Part shown: piece after piece, positions 13,301 through 25,700 of the stretch
Layout of the letters: every line of letters starts with the position of its first letter
Position numbering within the stretch: position 1 is the first letter of the stretch
Assembly: GCF_964204865.1 (NCBI RefSeq)
Contig: NC_135252.1
Span: 15,273,383-15,337,382, forward strand
Direction: 5' to 3'
DNA length: 64,000 nucleotides
From: Styela clava
Taxonomy: Eukaryota; Chordata; Ascidiacea; Stolidobranchia; Styelidae
Translations under genes and position numbers: made by a program
Notes under the pieces: generated by a model
Told to the model about the DNA's origin: nothing
The model's database searches: none
Seen by the model: only the letters and a program-made list of their open reading frames with translations

Positions 13301-13886
13301 CTCTAAGAGTACCCATTGCGATAAGAACATATATTATTTTAAAAGGTTGATTTTGAAGGTTCTCTCACGAATGTACTATCTGCCACCTAACTAATTCCAA
13401 AATAAATATATCGATTTATTTTTTATACCGCATATTAAAGCGCAAAATTTACTTTTCAGGAGCGCTGCACTATCTCGTGTTAACGATGCCGCCCGAGCAT
13501 CTCGTATTCGACGACGAAACAAAGCAGCTTGCTTGCAGCTTCGACTCATTTGCGCCTCCTTTACATTCGGATACGTTTTAGTTGCGGCATATTTAATATG
13601 GACTTCTGCTAATGAACCTGACCCAACAGATTGTCGATTAATGACAGTGGATTATTGGTTTGGTGTGACGTCGTATTTACTGCTCCGGATTTCAGAGTGT
13701 GTAAATCCGGTTATGTACAATTTAGGGTGCTCCGAAATGAGAGCGTCTACATTTGACTTTGTTAAGCATTCCGTTTTCAGGAGAGCTTCTCGTGTAGCAC
13801 GAGCACACAGTCAACAAAGAGAAAGAATATTTACAATTTTTCATTCCAGATCTGGGGCTCCACCAGAAGACTATATTGAAGAATAA
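7368..13886 (+). CDS. Class A (rhodopsin-like) G-protein-coupled receptor, orphan
   Basis: Five exons: 7368-7422, 9994-10248, 10874-11089, 12262-12430, 13460-13886. Together they encode 373 residues with all intron phases closing. Seven membrane segments can be followed. Landmarks are N47 in GN of helix 1, D75 (2.50) in SLCASD, C104 (3.25) paired with the loop-2 cysteine in PSCSI, a helix 5 proline in FYVPAV, and N314-P315-V-M-Y318 (NPxxY) in helix 7. R129 is exactly 25 residues after C104, as 3.50 should be, but its triplet is L-R-F instead of D/E-R-Y. Helix 6 (CASFTFGYVLVAAYL) has neither the CWxP tryptophan nor the proline. Intracellular loop 3 is basic (RASRIRRRNKAA). Exon 1 is the weakest part: it was chosen because its phase fits (C+AA) and it supplies a Met and an N-glycosylation site (N8-Y-T). 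It probably signals at the plasma membrane; the ligand is unknown. Confidence 0.88.
7423..9993 (+). other. Proposed long first intron of the GPCR gene
   Basis: This runs from a GTAAGC donor to a ctctag acceptor and is AT-rich. No other convincing gene is seen within it; the frames at 8150-8338 and 9701-9895 lack any recognisable feature. If exon 1 at 7368 is wrong, this is plain upstream intergenic sequence. Confidence 0.45.
10395..10515 (+). repeat. Dispersed repeat, family R3 (copy 1)
   Basis: Lies in a GPCR intron. The core GTGGCAAACCTAACGGGTAT, then TTTGATTA and a run of ACATATATTA, recurs with few changes at 38520-38615 in an ALDH intron (GTGGTAAACCTAATGGGCAT). Ends were not resolved. 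Confidence 0.6.
11663..12052 (+). repeat. Dispersed repeat, family R1 (copy 2)
   Basis: Sits in the third intron of the GPCR gene. It starts TTGGACACGTAGTGGACATA and shares CGATCGTTTCAAAATTTTG, the TTG/TTA run, TCTTCGAATACTG and the terminal CGTGTCCATATATTTGGGC. It is longer than copy 1 by an internal segment (about 11835-12005) with no obvious partner in the window. Confidence 0.75.
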
Positions 13887-15245
13887 TTTCATATATAACT
13901 CCCTCATTACTCGATATATTTCAATGCAATGTTTATTCAATCAAAAACAAAAGAAATCAAATCAAAAATCTACACTCTACATCTACACTTCTTTGTGTTA
14001 CTGGCGCGAATAGAGTACATACATTTTTAATATTATGGTGTATTTCTATGCCGGATATCTTTTTATTTTATTTTTCATTTTTTACAAGTTTTTTTTATTG
14101 AATCCGTTAAAATTCTGAACCATTCGCACTACAGGAAAATTGGAAAACATGCTTCAAACGGGAGATTCAAAAAAGTATTAAAATGGTGATTACTCAAATA
14201 TAAAATAACTTTCACTCCAGCTGATAATGTCTGTAGTTACTTTTGACAAAAGTTGTATTTTTTTCATCATCCTTTATTACTTCATACTACCTCAAATTAT
14301 ATCTGACGAGTTGCGGTACCGTTTTTATTACTTAAGTCAAATACGTAAAAATAATTAATCAAAGAAAAATAATTTCTATATTATATTCAAAAGGTTCATT
14401 ACGATTACTTGAGAGATGCCAGAAACTGATCGTTTTTTAACGTAAAGTAATTTGTATTTTTGAAAATTTGCCTTCGATTGTTTTTAAAAGACTTAACGAA
14501 ATTGGGACTGACGCTTCTCTATTTGTTGTATTTTTTATTTATTTATATTACACGTATTTAAAATTTAACAAGTTGAATTACATAAACGCCAAAAGAAAGA
14601 AATAGGCAGCAGTTAACCAACATAGACAGTTGGCAAACGTGTGCAATGTGGAGACGATGTCGCAAACAGAAGACCAAGTGTGCAACTATTAGATTGGAGA
14701 TTTGAATTTTAAGTGAGTAAAATGTTGATTCGGTTGTTTGTTTTCATTCTAAAAGTCATGAGGTTCGCTATAGCTTACAGTAATACTCATTCATACATAG
14801 TTATATACAAAGGACACATTCATAGAGTTTTGTTTCTTATCAATTCTAAAAAAACATCGTGTTTTAAAACAAGGGCTTGTAAAACAAGGGCGTAATGGCT
14901 TATCGGTTGCCTCTTACTGCGCCAACCACTGAACTACAGCTTGAGAAGGTGTGCATGAGCCTCTATCAATATTTGTGGCGTTTTAAAAGATTTATTGCAA
15001 ATAAGAAGCGCTTGGCAAGTTTTTACATCCATATTTCTTCAACCTATTTAATACAAAAAAATCAAATAGTACAGCCATTTTGAACAGAACAGGCAAAAAA
15101 AACTTGATTTGAAACAATTGTTTTAAAACATTTCTTTTTGAACAAATCCCTATTCAAATACGTGCCACAAAACGAAATGGCCATAACGACGTTTTTTTTA
15201 ATTTGTTATCGAATTCTACTTTTGGTTTTGTGATACCAAATTAGT
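13887..15245. other. Intergenic, GPCR to lectin-like gene A
   Basis: AT-rich, with no supported gene. On the minus strand at about 14900-14945 there is a box-A-like word (TAGTTCAGTGGTTGGCGC), as in tRNA-derived elements, but no box B can be found, so it is only noted. A TTTATT at 14991 could be the minus-strand AATAAA for gene A. Confidence 0.4.
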
Positions 15246-17183
15246 TTACTCCGGATTGTATTCGCACAATGCTCCTCTTCTCAAAGCACCCCTTTGGGGA
15301 GAGTTGTGAACGAACGATTTCTTACTTGATAACCAATCAATGTTAATTGCCATCTGTGTAAATGATGAGTTCGAAGAAAAAGTTGTTGGAACTAGTGCCA
15401 TAGCAGCATTTGCAGTCGGTTCTCCCGTCGAATAACGTAGAATTTGCATCTGAATCGCATTCAAATATTTTATATTTTATAAATATATAAACATTGATTT
15501 TGTGACTAGAACGATACAATTTCATTTATTTGGAAAATTTCTGCGGGGTCTATGGGATTCGTTTTCACTTTGAAGTTTTGTGTGATGACGTCACTATGAG
15601 TAAAAATTGCGCACCGTGGGGCGGTTACACAATCGCATTTCAGCGATGCGGTAGTGAGCCAAGTAGGGCGTTTTTTGCTCAGATAGACTGTCGGTACTGC
15701 AGAAGAGTTGATACCGGTACTACTTCGTTTTGGTCTTCATAGCTATATGTTTAAACTTTTCTCGAATTTTGACTTCGAGCACAAAATCTTACTCACCTGA
15801 GTATCATAGGTCATTCCAAGCCAGGCCGTTGTGTATTGTACTTCTGGAGTCGGGAATTCATCTCGTAGATATTTTGCAACCTTCACATAATGTGCGCCAT
15901 CATATATATTTGCAAGTTGCCATCCAATTTGGGAACAAAGATTTGAGGCTGCAGCATACAATACGTCATCAGTATCATGCAGTATGGCTCGGAAACATTT
16001 ACCGTTGTGTGAAACATCTGATGGTAGAGGACATGAAAAACCTGTAACAAAGCTAATTATAATTAAGCATATCTAAAGAAAATTTGCAGAATTTGATTAT
16101 AAAAAGTATATAAATATATATATTAAATAAATTGTACAAATGCTTATTTATATCTAAAGTATTTAATTGGAATTCAACTTTGGGCCCAGCGAAACCAATG
16201 GAAGAAATATTATAAGAAAAGGAGAACGTATTCCATGCAAATTTTTTTTTTTAAAGAAAATGTTTTACGTACGTATTTTGTGCAAAATCGATACAATTTG
16301 CCAAATGTTGCAAAAATAAAATATCATATAATTTTTGATATTTTTTGTAACGTACAAGATATCTTCAAACTATTTTTGGATTGCAGATAGTATTAGGAGA
16401 ACAATAATAACAACAACTTAATAACAAAACGATCCATATCCAGCTACATTTCGTGTATATATTTCGTGTCCAATAACTATGTTAGAAAGAATTAAAAAAA
16501 AAAGAGGGTTGATCATCTACTACCATCATTAAAATTTGTCGAACTTTTGAAGATGCAATGCTTCGATATTTCTTCCAAATTTGCTTTCAATCTGTACATC
16601 TTTGTATTAAGTCCTAAATTCTCTGCGAAATATCAGGTATAAGTGTAATAAGAACCACAGTATATGTGAAACAACGTATGAGATTACATTTAGTCCGGAA
16701 TAATGAAATAAGCCAAGCGATAGATCAAGCTATAGTGGCCAACACCGACACAGTATAATGCAGTCAGGTGCAAATATTTATCGATGAAAATACAGCTTGT
16801 TTTTAGCAATTAAGCAGAGCGCAAGATTATGAACAAATCAACAATTTTCTATTTTAAATATACTAAAAAATATATTAAAATATAGAATATAAGAAAGCAT
16901 ATTATGGCAACTCACCATATGAGAAATTCATGGCCAGAGATCCAACTATTTGTTCATAAATAACCCACGGAGGAGGGGTTGCTTTTCCATATGGAAAAAC
17001 GTTTTTTCTGCGCCATTTTCGAGTTCGTTCAGAACGAGTGGAAAAAGAAAATGCCAGTCGAGCTTCCAGTACGAGTTCCCTGTATCCCCGATTTGGACAT
17101 AATAGAGATGCTATTCTTCTATCCTGTTGCTGGGATAAACTTGACGCTGACAACAACATCAAAAGCACGAGAGAGAACAACAT
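15246..17183 (-). CDS. Secreted C-type-lectin-like protein, paralogue A
   Basis: Four exons on the minus strand: 17183-16916, 16622-16524, 16041-15797, 15449-15246, encoding 271 residues. Exon 1 encodes a hydrophobic signal peptide (MLFSLVLLMLLSASSLS) and a basic segment with RKWRRK, followed by PPPWVIYEQIVGSL. Exons 3 and 4 form the C-type-lectin-like domain: CPLPSDVSHNGKCFR, LCSQIGWQLANIYDG, TTAWLGMTYD and the terminal GALCEY. Like its plus-strand paralogue it has six conserved cysteines. It lacks the EPN/QPD and WND calcium-site motifs and the inner cysteine pair of canonical sugar-binding domains, so carbohydrate binding cannot be assumed. Exon lengths 99, 245 and 204 match paralogue C exactly. 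It is likely extracellular. The start is the first Met that opens a signal peptide. Confidence 0.85.
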
Positions 17184-17873
17184 GTCTGAAATCCGACCTC
17201 TTTGAGTTTTGACAGCAACGGTTTATTGACCTAGGCACTAAACAACTAAAATGAAACAGTAAAATGAAATGCATTTATTCTATGAGCAAATAATATTCCG
17301 ATAGTATAGTATGTAAGCTAATCATAATGTTTCATCGCTATAATTCAGGTTGAACTGCCCGACTGTTTTAATGCAGCAATAAAAGGATCACAACTCTTTG
17401 ATCTTTCATCAACAATTACTGGGGATATATTCAACATCAGTAGCGGATTATAATTATGTTCAGCTGTCTCGGGGGAATAAATCACTGTTGTCGACAAACA
17501 TTTATAGTACAATTATAAGGAACGGGGTACACGTAAAATATATAATATCATTTACTTTTTGTTTTTCAAATTTTGTAAATGACTCACTTTACCAATTTAT
17601 TTCATGCTTATTGGTGATTATTTTATTTAGTGTTAAATTCATCAGTATCTTAGTTAGAAAAATTGTTGAAAATTGAAAATTATGCTCTTTTAGATAATAT
17701 CTGAGGGTATTGTATCAACAATACCAAATAAAACCTTCCCTGTTCATTCAAAAAAAATCTAATTCATTATTTTCTCGACGTTGATAAATCAAATAAAATT
17801 TGTGCTTTCGCGTTGGACGTGGAATAACGTCGATGGCCATATTTATAGGAAAAGCAGTTTTGATGAAGTTTCT

Positions 17874-18934
17874 CTATAAGGGCTCATATTCGCATAAAGC
17901 TCCCCTTCGTTCTGCATCTCCGGGAAAATTGTTAATAAAGGAACGGCGGTTGGGCACCGTATCGATAACTATGCCCATATGAATGTAGCTTGGTTCGGGT
18001 GTTAAAATCCATGGAATACTAGATTCATTCACGTTGGCCATCTCTGCACCAGAAGAATATCGAAGAACTTGTGCCTAAAAAAAGAAAATATTATACACGT
18101 AAAAACGGACGGAATACTTTAGCAATTTATTGTATTCCGAGCAGATGGTTAGGTTAACAAAATCGGAAATGAATCTTACTTCAGGATCCCACGTCATTCC
18201 AAGCCAAGCTGTCGCAAAATAACTTCTTGAGGATATAAAGTCGTTTCGTAAATATTTCCCAACTTTTGCAAAAAGAACACCATTATCAATATCAGCAAGC
18301 CTCCATCCTATATCATCACACATTTCAAATGCATCGTCAAATGTGATGTTGGTGCTTTTATGCAAGATTCCTCTATAGCATTTACCATTGTGAATAACAT
18401 CGGTTTCCTCGGGACATTCTATACAAAAAAATATCAATATTTGATTAGGAAATTGGGAATTGTATTTATATTTTTATGATTTATCAAAAAAACTTACCCA
18501 CTAATACTTGGCGTGTGTGGCGATGTGGCGAACACTTATTAAAGCAAAGAACAGACATTTCGTTAAATTCCGCGTTTAGTTTTTGTATCTCCTGCTCTAC
18601 TTGATTCAATCCTACAAAAAATTGTCACATTCAGGAAAAAATTTAATTCAATATTCCATGTTGGCAAATATCAAATATATTCAATATTCTTATTGGCAAA
18701 ACCATAAAAACATACGTTGAACATTCCAATTGTGAAATCGGTTTTGTATGCTTCAGCAATTTTTTCCAGATCAAGTAACCGCTTTTCTCTTAATTCTTCC
18801 CTTTTAGAACTTCTCTGTTTTTGAGGGATATTCTGTAATCTTTTGAAACGTCCATTGCGTGCTGTTTCTTTAGTACATATACCCTGCGCAACTACTAAAC
18901 TAACAATAAGTGCAATATACATTGGCCAACTCAT
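17874..18934 (-). CDS. Secreted C-type-lectin-like protein, paralogue B
   Basis: Four exons on the minus strand: 18934-18716, 18591-18498, 18418-18180, 18074-17874, about 250 residues. Signal peptide MSWPMYIALIVSLVVAQG, then a charged, probably helical segment (QRSSKREELREKRLLDLEKI). The lectin-like domain reads CPEETDVIHNGKCYRG, MCDDIGWRLADIDNG, TAWLGMTWDPE, RYSSG and GALCEYEPL-stop. The exon 1/2 junction is uncertain. A strong GTATGT donor at 18715 pairs in phase only with the AGCAG acceptor ending at 18592, while the more usual acceptor ending at 18613 needs a phase-1 donor such as the weak GTTTTG a few codons downstream. It is the most diverged of the three paralogues and has extra cysteines around exon 2. 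Its promoter region faces that of paralogue C. Confidence 0.82.
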
Positions 18935-20155
18935 TGTATTTAACTGTGTTTTTGTTAAGCTACATAAACAAACATCCTGTGGACGATATTATTTTCGATA
19001 ATAAATAGCGTTAATCTTTCTATGATCACAAGAAAACTTATTCATATCAATCTCTATAAATCATAACACCTAAAATTTAGCTGACGTACAGCTCAGCCTA
19101 AAACGAATTTGGAAATGGTTAATGCACTCTCTTGATCAAATATCAACATTAGGCATTGCGTGAGAAGACAAATCTATATTTTCTGTCTATCAACATGTTA
19201 TTTCATTTTTTACCACAAACACAACTAATTGTTGGTGTATTAAAGGTGCTATATTTTATGTCAATCATCAAAAACTAATTGTTGATGTGTTAATGGTGCC
19301 AAACTTTACATGAGAAATAAAATATATTAGCGCGCTCCTTTATCTTTTCTCAAGAGACTGTCGCATACTCTGTTTATTGAAGACACCTTTACATCAATCA
19401 CCAACAGTTAACTGTTTGTTGTTTGCTGTGTTCTTAGTACGCCACGATTCACAATTATGAATAAAGTACCGTGATGAAAGATTTAAAAGGGAATGCTGTG
19501 TTTTGATGTCGCTACTTTCACATCAGAGCAGGATCTAAAATAGAAAAGGAATTTCTCGTCAGCAGCAAATCACAGTAGTAATACAGAGGAAAACAAATTA
19601 AATCAGTAAAAAAATTACATATTCATATGTTCCTTCCGAGGAAGTTAGATAGACGTAATTTCTTGTTGCCAAATAGGTAATTTCAACATAGCACAAAGAG
19701 TTGTTAGCAGTGATAGAGTAAAAACGAAGGACTTTTGTTTAATATTGGTTGTTTATGTAGGCGCTTCTGAAGATATTATTTACAGTAATCTGTGTTTTTG
19801 CCAAGTTCTAGTTAATATGTATTCGACTTAAAAGCGCTCGTTTATTAGTAACAAAACATTGTCAGAAACCACCATGATCTACATAAGTGAACTCATAACT
19901 TAACAGCGCGTTAAAGAACTGAAAAAGCAAAATATTTAGCTAATGCGTCTGTTTTTTCGATACTCCGTTTCTAACCAACGTTTTTCCCACTTGAAGATAT
20001 CTAATCATGAATCTTATTGAGGTCGGTCTCACAACTCTTCTATTACAACTTTACAGTAGAAATGCATGCAGCTCATACTTTTTCTCTTTAAAGGGTGGAG
20101 ATAATTTACTAGTGTACAGTATTAATATATATTTTCATACATTGCAAATAGAGAT
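18935..20155. promoter_or_regulatory. Divergent intergenic region between lectin-like genes B and C
   Basis: Genes B (-) and C (+) start on either side, so this 1.2 kb presumably contains both promoters. It contains a short tandem repeat of about 50 bp (ACTAATTGTTGGTGTATTAA at 19223 and ACTAATTGTTGATGTGTTAA at 19273). No TATA box or initiator can be assigned with confidence. Confidence 0.4.
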
Positions 20156-21712
20156 ATGCGGCGCTTTATTTTGTTGTTCCTCGCCGTGACTGTGTTTTTA
20201 TGGGCAACGCCAGGCTTTCCATTGGATCAGGATGGAAGAAAAACATCTTTCTTATGTTTAAATGAAGAAAACAAGCCAAAATTGTTGGAATCTCCACTGA
20301 GACCATCCAATGATAATGTATTCAAACAAATTCGGAAATGGCGCAAGAAGATTAAAAAGTCTGGTAGAAGAAGACCAAAACTTCCTATTTGGATTGTTTA
20401 TGAAAGTATTGTGGAATCCCTACGCAACAAATTGACATATGGTACGAAAAAGGTTGATTGCATTATGTCCGTAATAAATTTTGCTTACAGCACTCGTGTT
20501 ATTTTGCAGACGAATACGAACTTAATGTGAGATTGTTGAAGTTGAAAGCAAACATAGAAGAAGCTTCAAAGTATTGCATCTCCAAGAATTCACAAACTCA
20601 TCAAAATGGTAAAAATATTTTTAGTGTTATTGACAATATACATAAGCTATTTTTTTGCCTATTAGTCAAGATTAGCTCGTGATCCCACATGCCCAACAAT
20701 CTCATTGCAAATTGATTTGCAGTGACGATTTGCCACTTTTGCTTGCAATTAGATCTGACTAACTATTGATGTAGGATACCAAAGTTTAGATCACATTGTT
20801 TGTGTCTAATCTCGATTATACTTCGTTATGCTCAATCACATCCTGAGCTTTCGATTATCTTTAAATGTTCAGATTTCCAATGTCCACTTCCAACTGATAT
20901 TTCCCACAATGGCAAATGTTTTCGCGGCATAATACACAAACTCGATAACGTTACGTATGATGTGGCATCGAAATTTTGCTCTAAAATTGGATGGAAGCTA
21001 GCGAATATTTATGATGGTACACATTATGTGAAGATAGCAAAGTATCTACGAAATGAATTTACAACTGCGGAGGCACTGGACACGACCGCCTGGCTTGGAA
21101 TGTCTCACGATCACCGAGTAAGTTGGCATATATCCAACAATGTTTACAAAAGTCGATAATACTGTACATATCGACTCTAGATACGTACAATATTTAGATT
21201 TAGACAGCTGATATCATGTAGCTAATTTAATGAACACGCCATCAGTGCTGGGGTAGCTTGAGTCATTGACCCGACTCCAGTTGGACTCAAGTCACTAAAT
21301 ATCAAACACTCGAATTGAATCGTGTCATCTAAATGAAACAACTCGGACTCGTCATCAACAAACCGCCAGTGATTGACTCGAGTTGGGGTTCGACTCGAGA
21401 ATCGGATGTCCCGTGACTCGACTTGGCTCGCAATTGAAGGACTTTACCCAAAACTAGTAGTTATCATTTCACGAACATAAGTTTATAGTTTAAATTTGAT
21501 GAATTCAGATGCAAACTCTGCGTTATTCATCCGGGGAACCTGCGACGAAAGTTGAGATGGCATTAGTACCGATCAATTTGTCCGTGAATGTTTCATTTGC
21601 CAAAATGGCAATTCACATTCATCGTTTATCGAGCGAAGATTCTTACGTTCATGATTCTCCAAGGGATAACGCTGTAGGAAATGGAGCACTGTGTGAATAT
21701 CCACTAGAGTAA
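20156..21712 (+). CDS. Secreted C-type-lectin-like protein, paralogue C
   Basis: Four exons: 20156-20441, 20510-20608, 20873-21117, 21509-21712, encoding 277 residues. The signal peptide MRRFILLFLAVTVFLWATPG is followed by a strongly basic segment (RKWRKKIKKSGRRRPK) and LPIWIVYESIVESL, which parallels paralogue A. Exon 2 gives LKANIEEASKYC. Exons 3-4 give CPLPTDISHNGKCFRG, FCSKIGWKLANIYDG, TTAWLGMSHD, RYSSGEP and GALCEYPLE-stop. The likely cysteine pairs are CP..GKC and FCSKIGW..ALCEY in the domain, with FLC..YC in the N-terminal part (inferred). The basic segment could be a processing site or a surface-binding patch. Introns are phase 1, 1 and 0, identical to paralogue A. Confidence 0.86.
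21243..21457 (+). mobile_element. R2 element in last intron of lectin-like gene C
   Basis: The left end CAGTGCTGGGGTAG and right end CTTTACCCAAAACTAG form a rough inverted repeat of the CAGTGTTGGG type. The interior is rich in ACTCG/CGAGT words and shares GTCATCTAAATGAAA and ACCGCCAGTGA with the other copies. No clear target duplication. Confidence 0.6.
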
Positions 21713-21829
21713 CTTGATTATTTGAGGAAAATACAGGATTATAGTCAGGCGGTATGCCCGGATTTATTGTCTTTCGTTAAACGCCTATTTTGTATTTTTG
21801 TAAATACTTTCAATGAAAATGAATGAGAA

Positions 21830-21835
21830 AATAAA
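21830..21835 (+). terminator. Candidate poly(A) signal of lectin-like gene C
   Basis: AATAAA 118 bases after the stop codon, the first such hexamer downstream on the plus strand. Confidence 0.5.
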
Positions 21836-22792
21836 CGCAAGGTTATAGTCATCTTCGTCGTTGATTATTCATAAATGTTAGAAAGATGCAGCTGGACAAA
21901 ATAACATGATGAAAATATAGTCAAAAAATTTTTGAGAAGAAGAAAGTTGGCTCATTTTCATCCTATAATATGTAGATGTGCTATTGACCACTGCTTTTTA
22001 ATGAGAAAAAAAATGCAAAGTTAAACATTTATTCGATAATAATTAAACAAAAGCTCGATTTAACTTTTGTACAACTTAAATTTATCGTCAGCAGTTCACG
22101 ACTTACGACATTTGTATATCAATAATCTTCCCCGATAATAGATCGGGCTATTTTATTCCGGACAGCTCTGTATCAATATAGATCGGTCGATTCTTTGCAA
22201 TAAACTGAAAATCTGTTACACATTTGTTCAATAATTATATACAGATAGAATTTGATTGCACAGAATAGTATTCACAGAACAAATTATCAAATATTTAAAT
22301 CAATTTCAAGTAATATTCACAGAAAGCAGACAAGAGTATTAAAAAGTGAGTAAACATTGTGCAATCCCGTGAGTGATGACGTCATAAATTCCATAAATAT
22401 TTAAATTCTTTTAATGAAATCAAAATCCTCAATAGATTCAATTTTTTCAAGAATTTTTGAAAAACCTGTTTGAAGTTTAATCAAATCGATAGTTGTTGAA
22501 AGACTTGACTAAAACACAGATAATTGTGAAAATAAAATCACTTATACCTGGAACGTGCACTTTTTTCAGAGAATTCATCATCTCTGTCACAATGATATTA
22601 CTTAACTGTTACACAACAATCGTTCGTGCCAGTTGGTGTCAAGTGAAAGCAATTGACATTCGAGCAACGCCATGATATATATATATATGTGTTTCCAATT
22701 TTTTTTCGAATCAGACAGCATGAAAATGGAAAGAAAAATAAGTTTTATCTGTTGATAACATTCAGTCACATATTACACTTAATAAAAATATA

Positions 22793-25700
22793 TTAGTTAT
22801 AATAGCCCGGCAGTGACGACCAATGGACCCATGGGAATCCGTTGTTACATTGTTTATCCCATTTGTCTAAAAGGTTTTCGTATCTGGCGTCGACCCAAAA
22901 CATGATGTAAAAATTGCACATTTCATCCGTGTGTCTGTATCCAATACTTGTCGGAACGTTTCGAAAGTTATCCATGACACATCTTGCTGCCTAAAAGTTG
23001 AATACAATTGAACGTTAAGTACAAATAAGAGAAATCTATATATTAAACCTTAGTTTATGTGCCACTTGTTTTTAAATTCGTCGTAAATTTCACTTAGCAT
23101 TAATGCGTGCTTTAACTATAGTTATGTGAACGCAGAGAAATTAATGTTAGACATCTGCAGCCGCAATTCTACATTGCAATTCCCTTTTCCCGGATACTTT
23201 TCGCCACTTGAGTCATTGTAGGTGTTTGTAGAAGTGAAAATTCATCGAGTTGAAATCCACCATTATCACTTTTTACTATTTTTTATGATAAATTGGTTGA
23301 AGGTTGACTTTAAAAATGGTTCGTTTTATTTTTAAACTATGTTGGATTTATATATTATTTATGTATTCACGTGGTTTTGAAACGTCGGTTAATTAATTGT
23401 TAGTACGTTATTAAAAGAACTAGTTCCCTTTAATTTCGTAAAAAGGGGAAGAAAAACCTTTTTCATATATTGACAATATATGTCATACTTACAAGTATAT
23501 CATTATATCTTATTGTCATGTTCTTCATTGTAACTGGATAAAATGCTTCTGGTAACTGAGGACTTTTTGCACCAATCAACGTCCATTCTGCATCGCGAAT
23601 TCTGAACCCAAGAACTTCGACACCGAGTGCGTGAGCGTGAGTGCGAAAGGCGAAAGGATGAATAGAGTAAGGTTGCTTGTACCTGAAAAGTAATGAACTT
23701 TGATATTCTTCATTGTGTTTTCCACATTATTCGTTAGTTCTGTGTCAAGATTCGGTAACAAAAATATTTGAATATATTAGTGATAGGGCAAATTCACTCA
23801 CACTTCTAACACGGAAGAAAAATATCCTATAAACTTTCGGGGGCATTTCATATTGAAACTACATTACAAAGTTAGATTGGGTCTAAAAATTATATAAAAT
23901 AATAATCGAGCTGATTTTTTTAAACAAATTCCACATTTGACAATCTTGTCATTAGGTCTAGATTACTGTTTCACAAAACTTTTGTGCACATTTTAATGAT
24001 TTTTTTTTCCTATAATATATATATCACCATCGGCAATTATATATCGTTATTGGTAGTTGTTCATTTATCTGAGACAGCATTATATGGCGTATATTATGTA
24101 ATAAAATTTTTCAAAACCTAAATTCGTTGCAATTTTAATATATGACAAGAGTCTTATGGGAAGAATACAGAAACTAAGAACTGATAAATAATGTCTTTGT
24201 GATACCATAACTTCAAATAAAGACTATCTACTTGCCACGTTACATATCAATCAGCTTCAAAATTGAGTGTTATTGTAATTAACAGGAAAATGATTTTATA
24301 TTAAATGTGCGCACATTACCTGCAAGATATATCAAAGTTCCGTGTCTTATGTGGGGGAACCGTTCCCATTGATGACGCTAAAACGTAGACTCCAGCCAAA
24401 TAAGGTTTTCTTTCATATGTTGAAATCACACTCACTGCAGAATGATCTTTAAATCCTCCTGAAATGACCAAAAAGTGTTACAGTGGAAAGTTGGGGGTAA
24501 TTTTGCAATGTTTGAATAGATTTTTAAAAATTATAGATAAATTTGTCGATATTTTATCGAACTGTTACTCCTTGCAAACTAAACTCTGAGTTTGCGGTCG
24601 GTAAACAGAATTTTTATTCATATTCACAAGCTGGCAAATATGATAAACACACATGTTCGTCGCGGTTTCAAACATTTACGCTAGGTGCAATCTGCAAAAA
24701 GTGAGTAAAAAGTTTATACATTTGGTCAGATTGATGATGCATATGTGCAAAATCTTCACTATTTTGGACAGTGTTAAAAATTTCAAGTCCAATATTGACT
24801 CGGCACAAGTAAGCATTCATTGAAAATTGACTCGAATCATCGAAATGAAATGACTCGGACTCATCATCAGCTGCCCGCCAGTGAGATTTAACTTAGATAT
24901 TGACTCGGTTGGCTAGTGACTCTACTTGATTCGCGACTCTGGTCTGGGTTCTGGGACTTCTACCCAACACCGATTCTGCGTATGGGAAAAGTTTGAATAA
25001 ACTTAATGTAACCCAACCACAAAGCTAAACCTTGCATACAAGCACTTTTAACAATTAAATCTTCCCTAATCCTACCTCTGAACACACTGGCGCTTTTGTA
25101 ATGGACTTGCAACACAAAATATTGTATTCCTGTTCCAGGTCCAATTTTAAATCCAACATCCTTTGGTAATTTGAAGAGCGGGGCGTCTTTTGCCCACGCC
25201 CACATTATTGTTGGAGGACCACCACTTCCGCATAAAGGTGCATTTGGAAAACCGTCAGAGTTCTTCTTGGCTCCTTCCATTACACCGCCACAGTTCCTTC
25301 AAAGCATAATAAAATATATATAAACTATCATGTTCCAGGAGCTAACGTATTTGGAAATTTTTCATTCCATCTGTTTGAAACCCTAAATTCTCTATCAAGG
25401 GGGCTAATTTTAGATATATATATTCGGAACTTTGCGTACGCAAGGAATAACTGATGAGCCATACTCGTAGCTGGCATTTCGGTAAACACGTCGCGGGCTG
25501 ATTTGATTTTAATTACAGTCAAAGCGAATGCTTGTAAATATCGATTAAACCTGTTCCAAAATATAACTAATTAATTTTTCATAACAGAAATTTTCTCCTC
25601 GCGACGTTGATTCTTTTTTCCGATGAAAGGCATCCGTAAAGCTATCCCAGAGGGAAATAAAAACGTTATTAGGAGTTTTCGTTGACTAAATATAAATGTG

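Noticed and set aside
14895-14950. Minus-strand box-A-like sequence TAGTTCAGTGG
   Set aside because: No box B and no cloverleaf within tRNA distance, so neither a tRNA nor a SINE can be supported.
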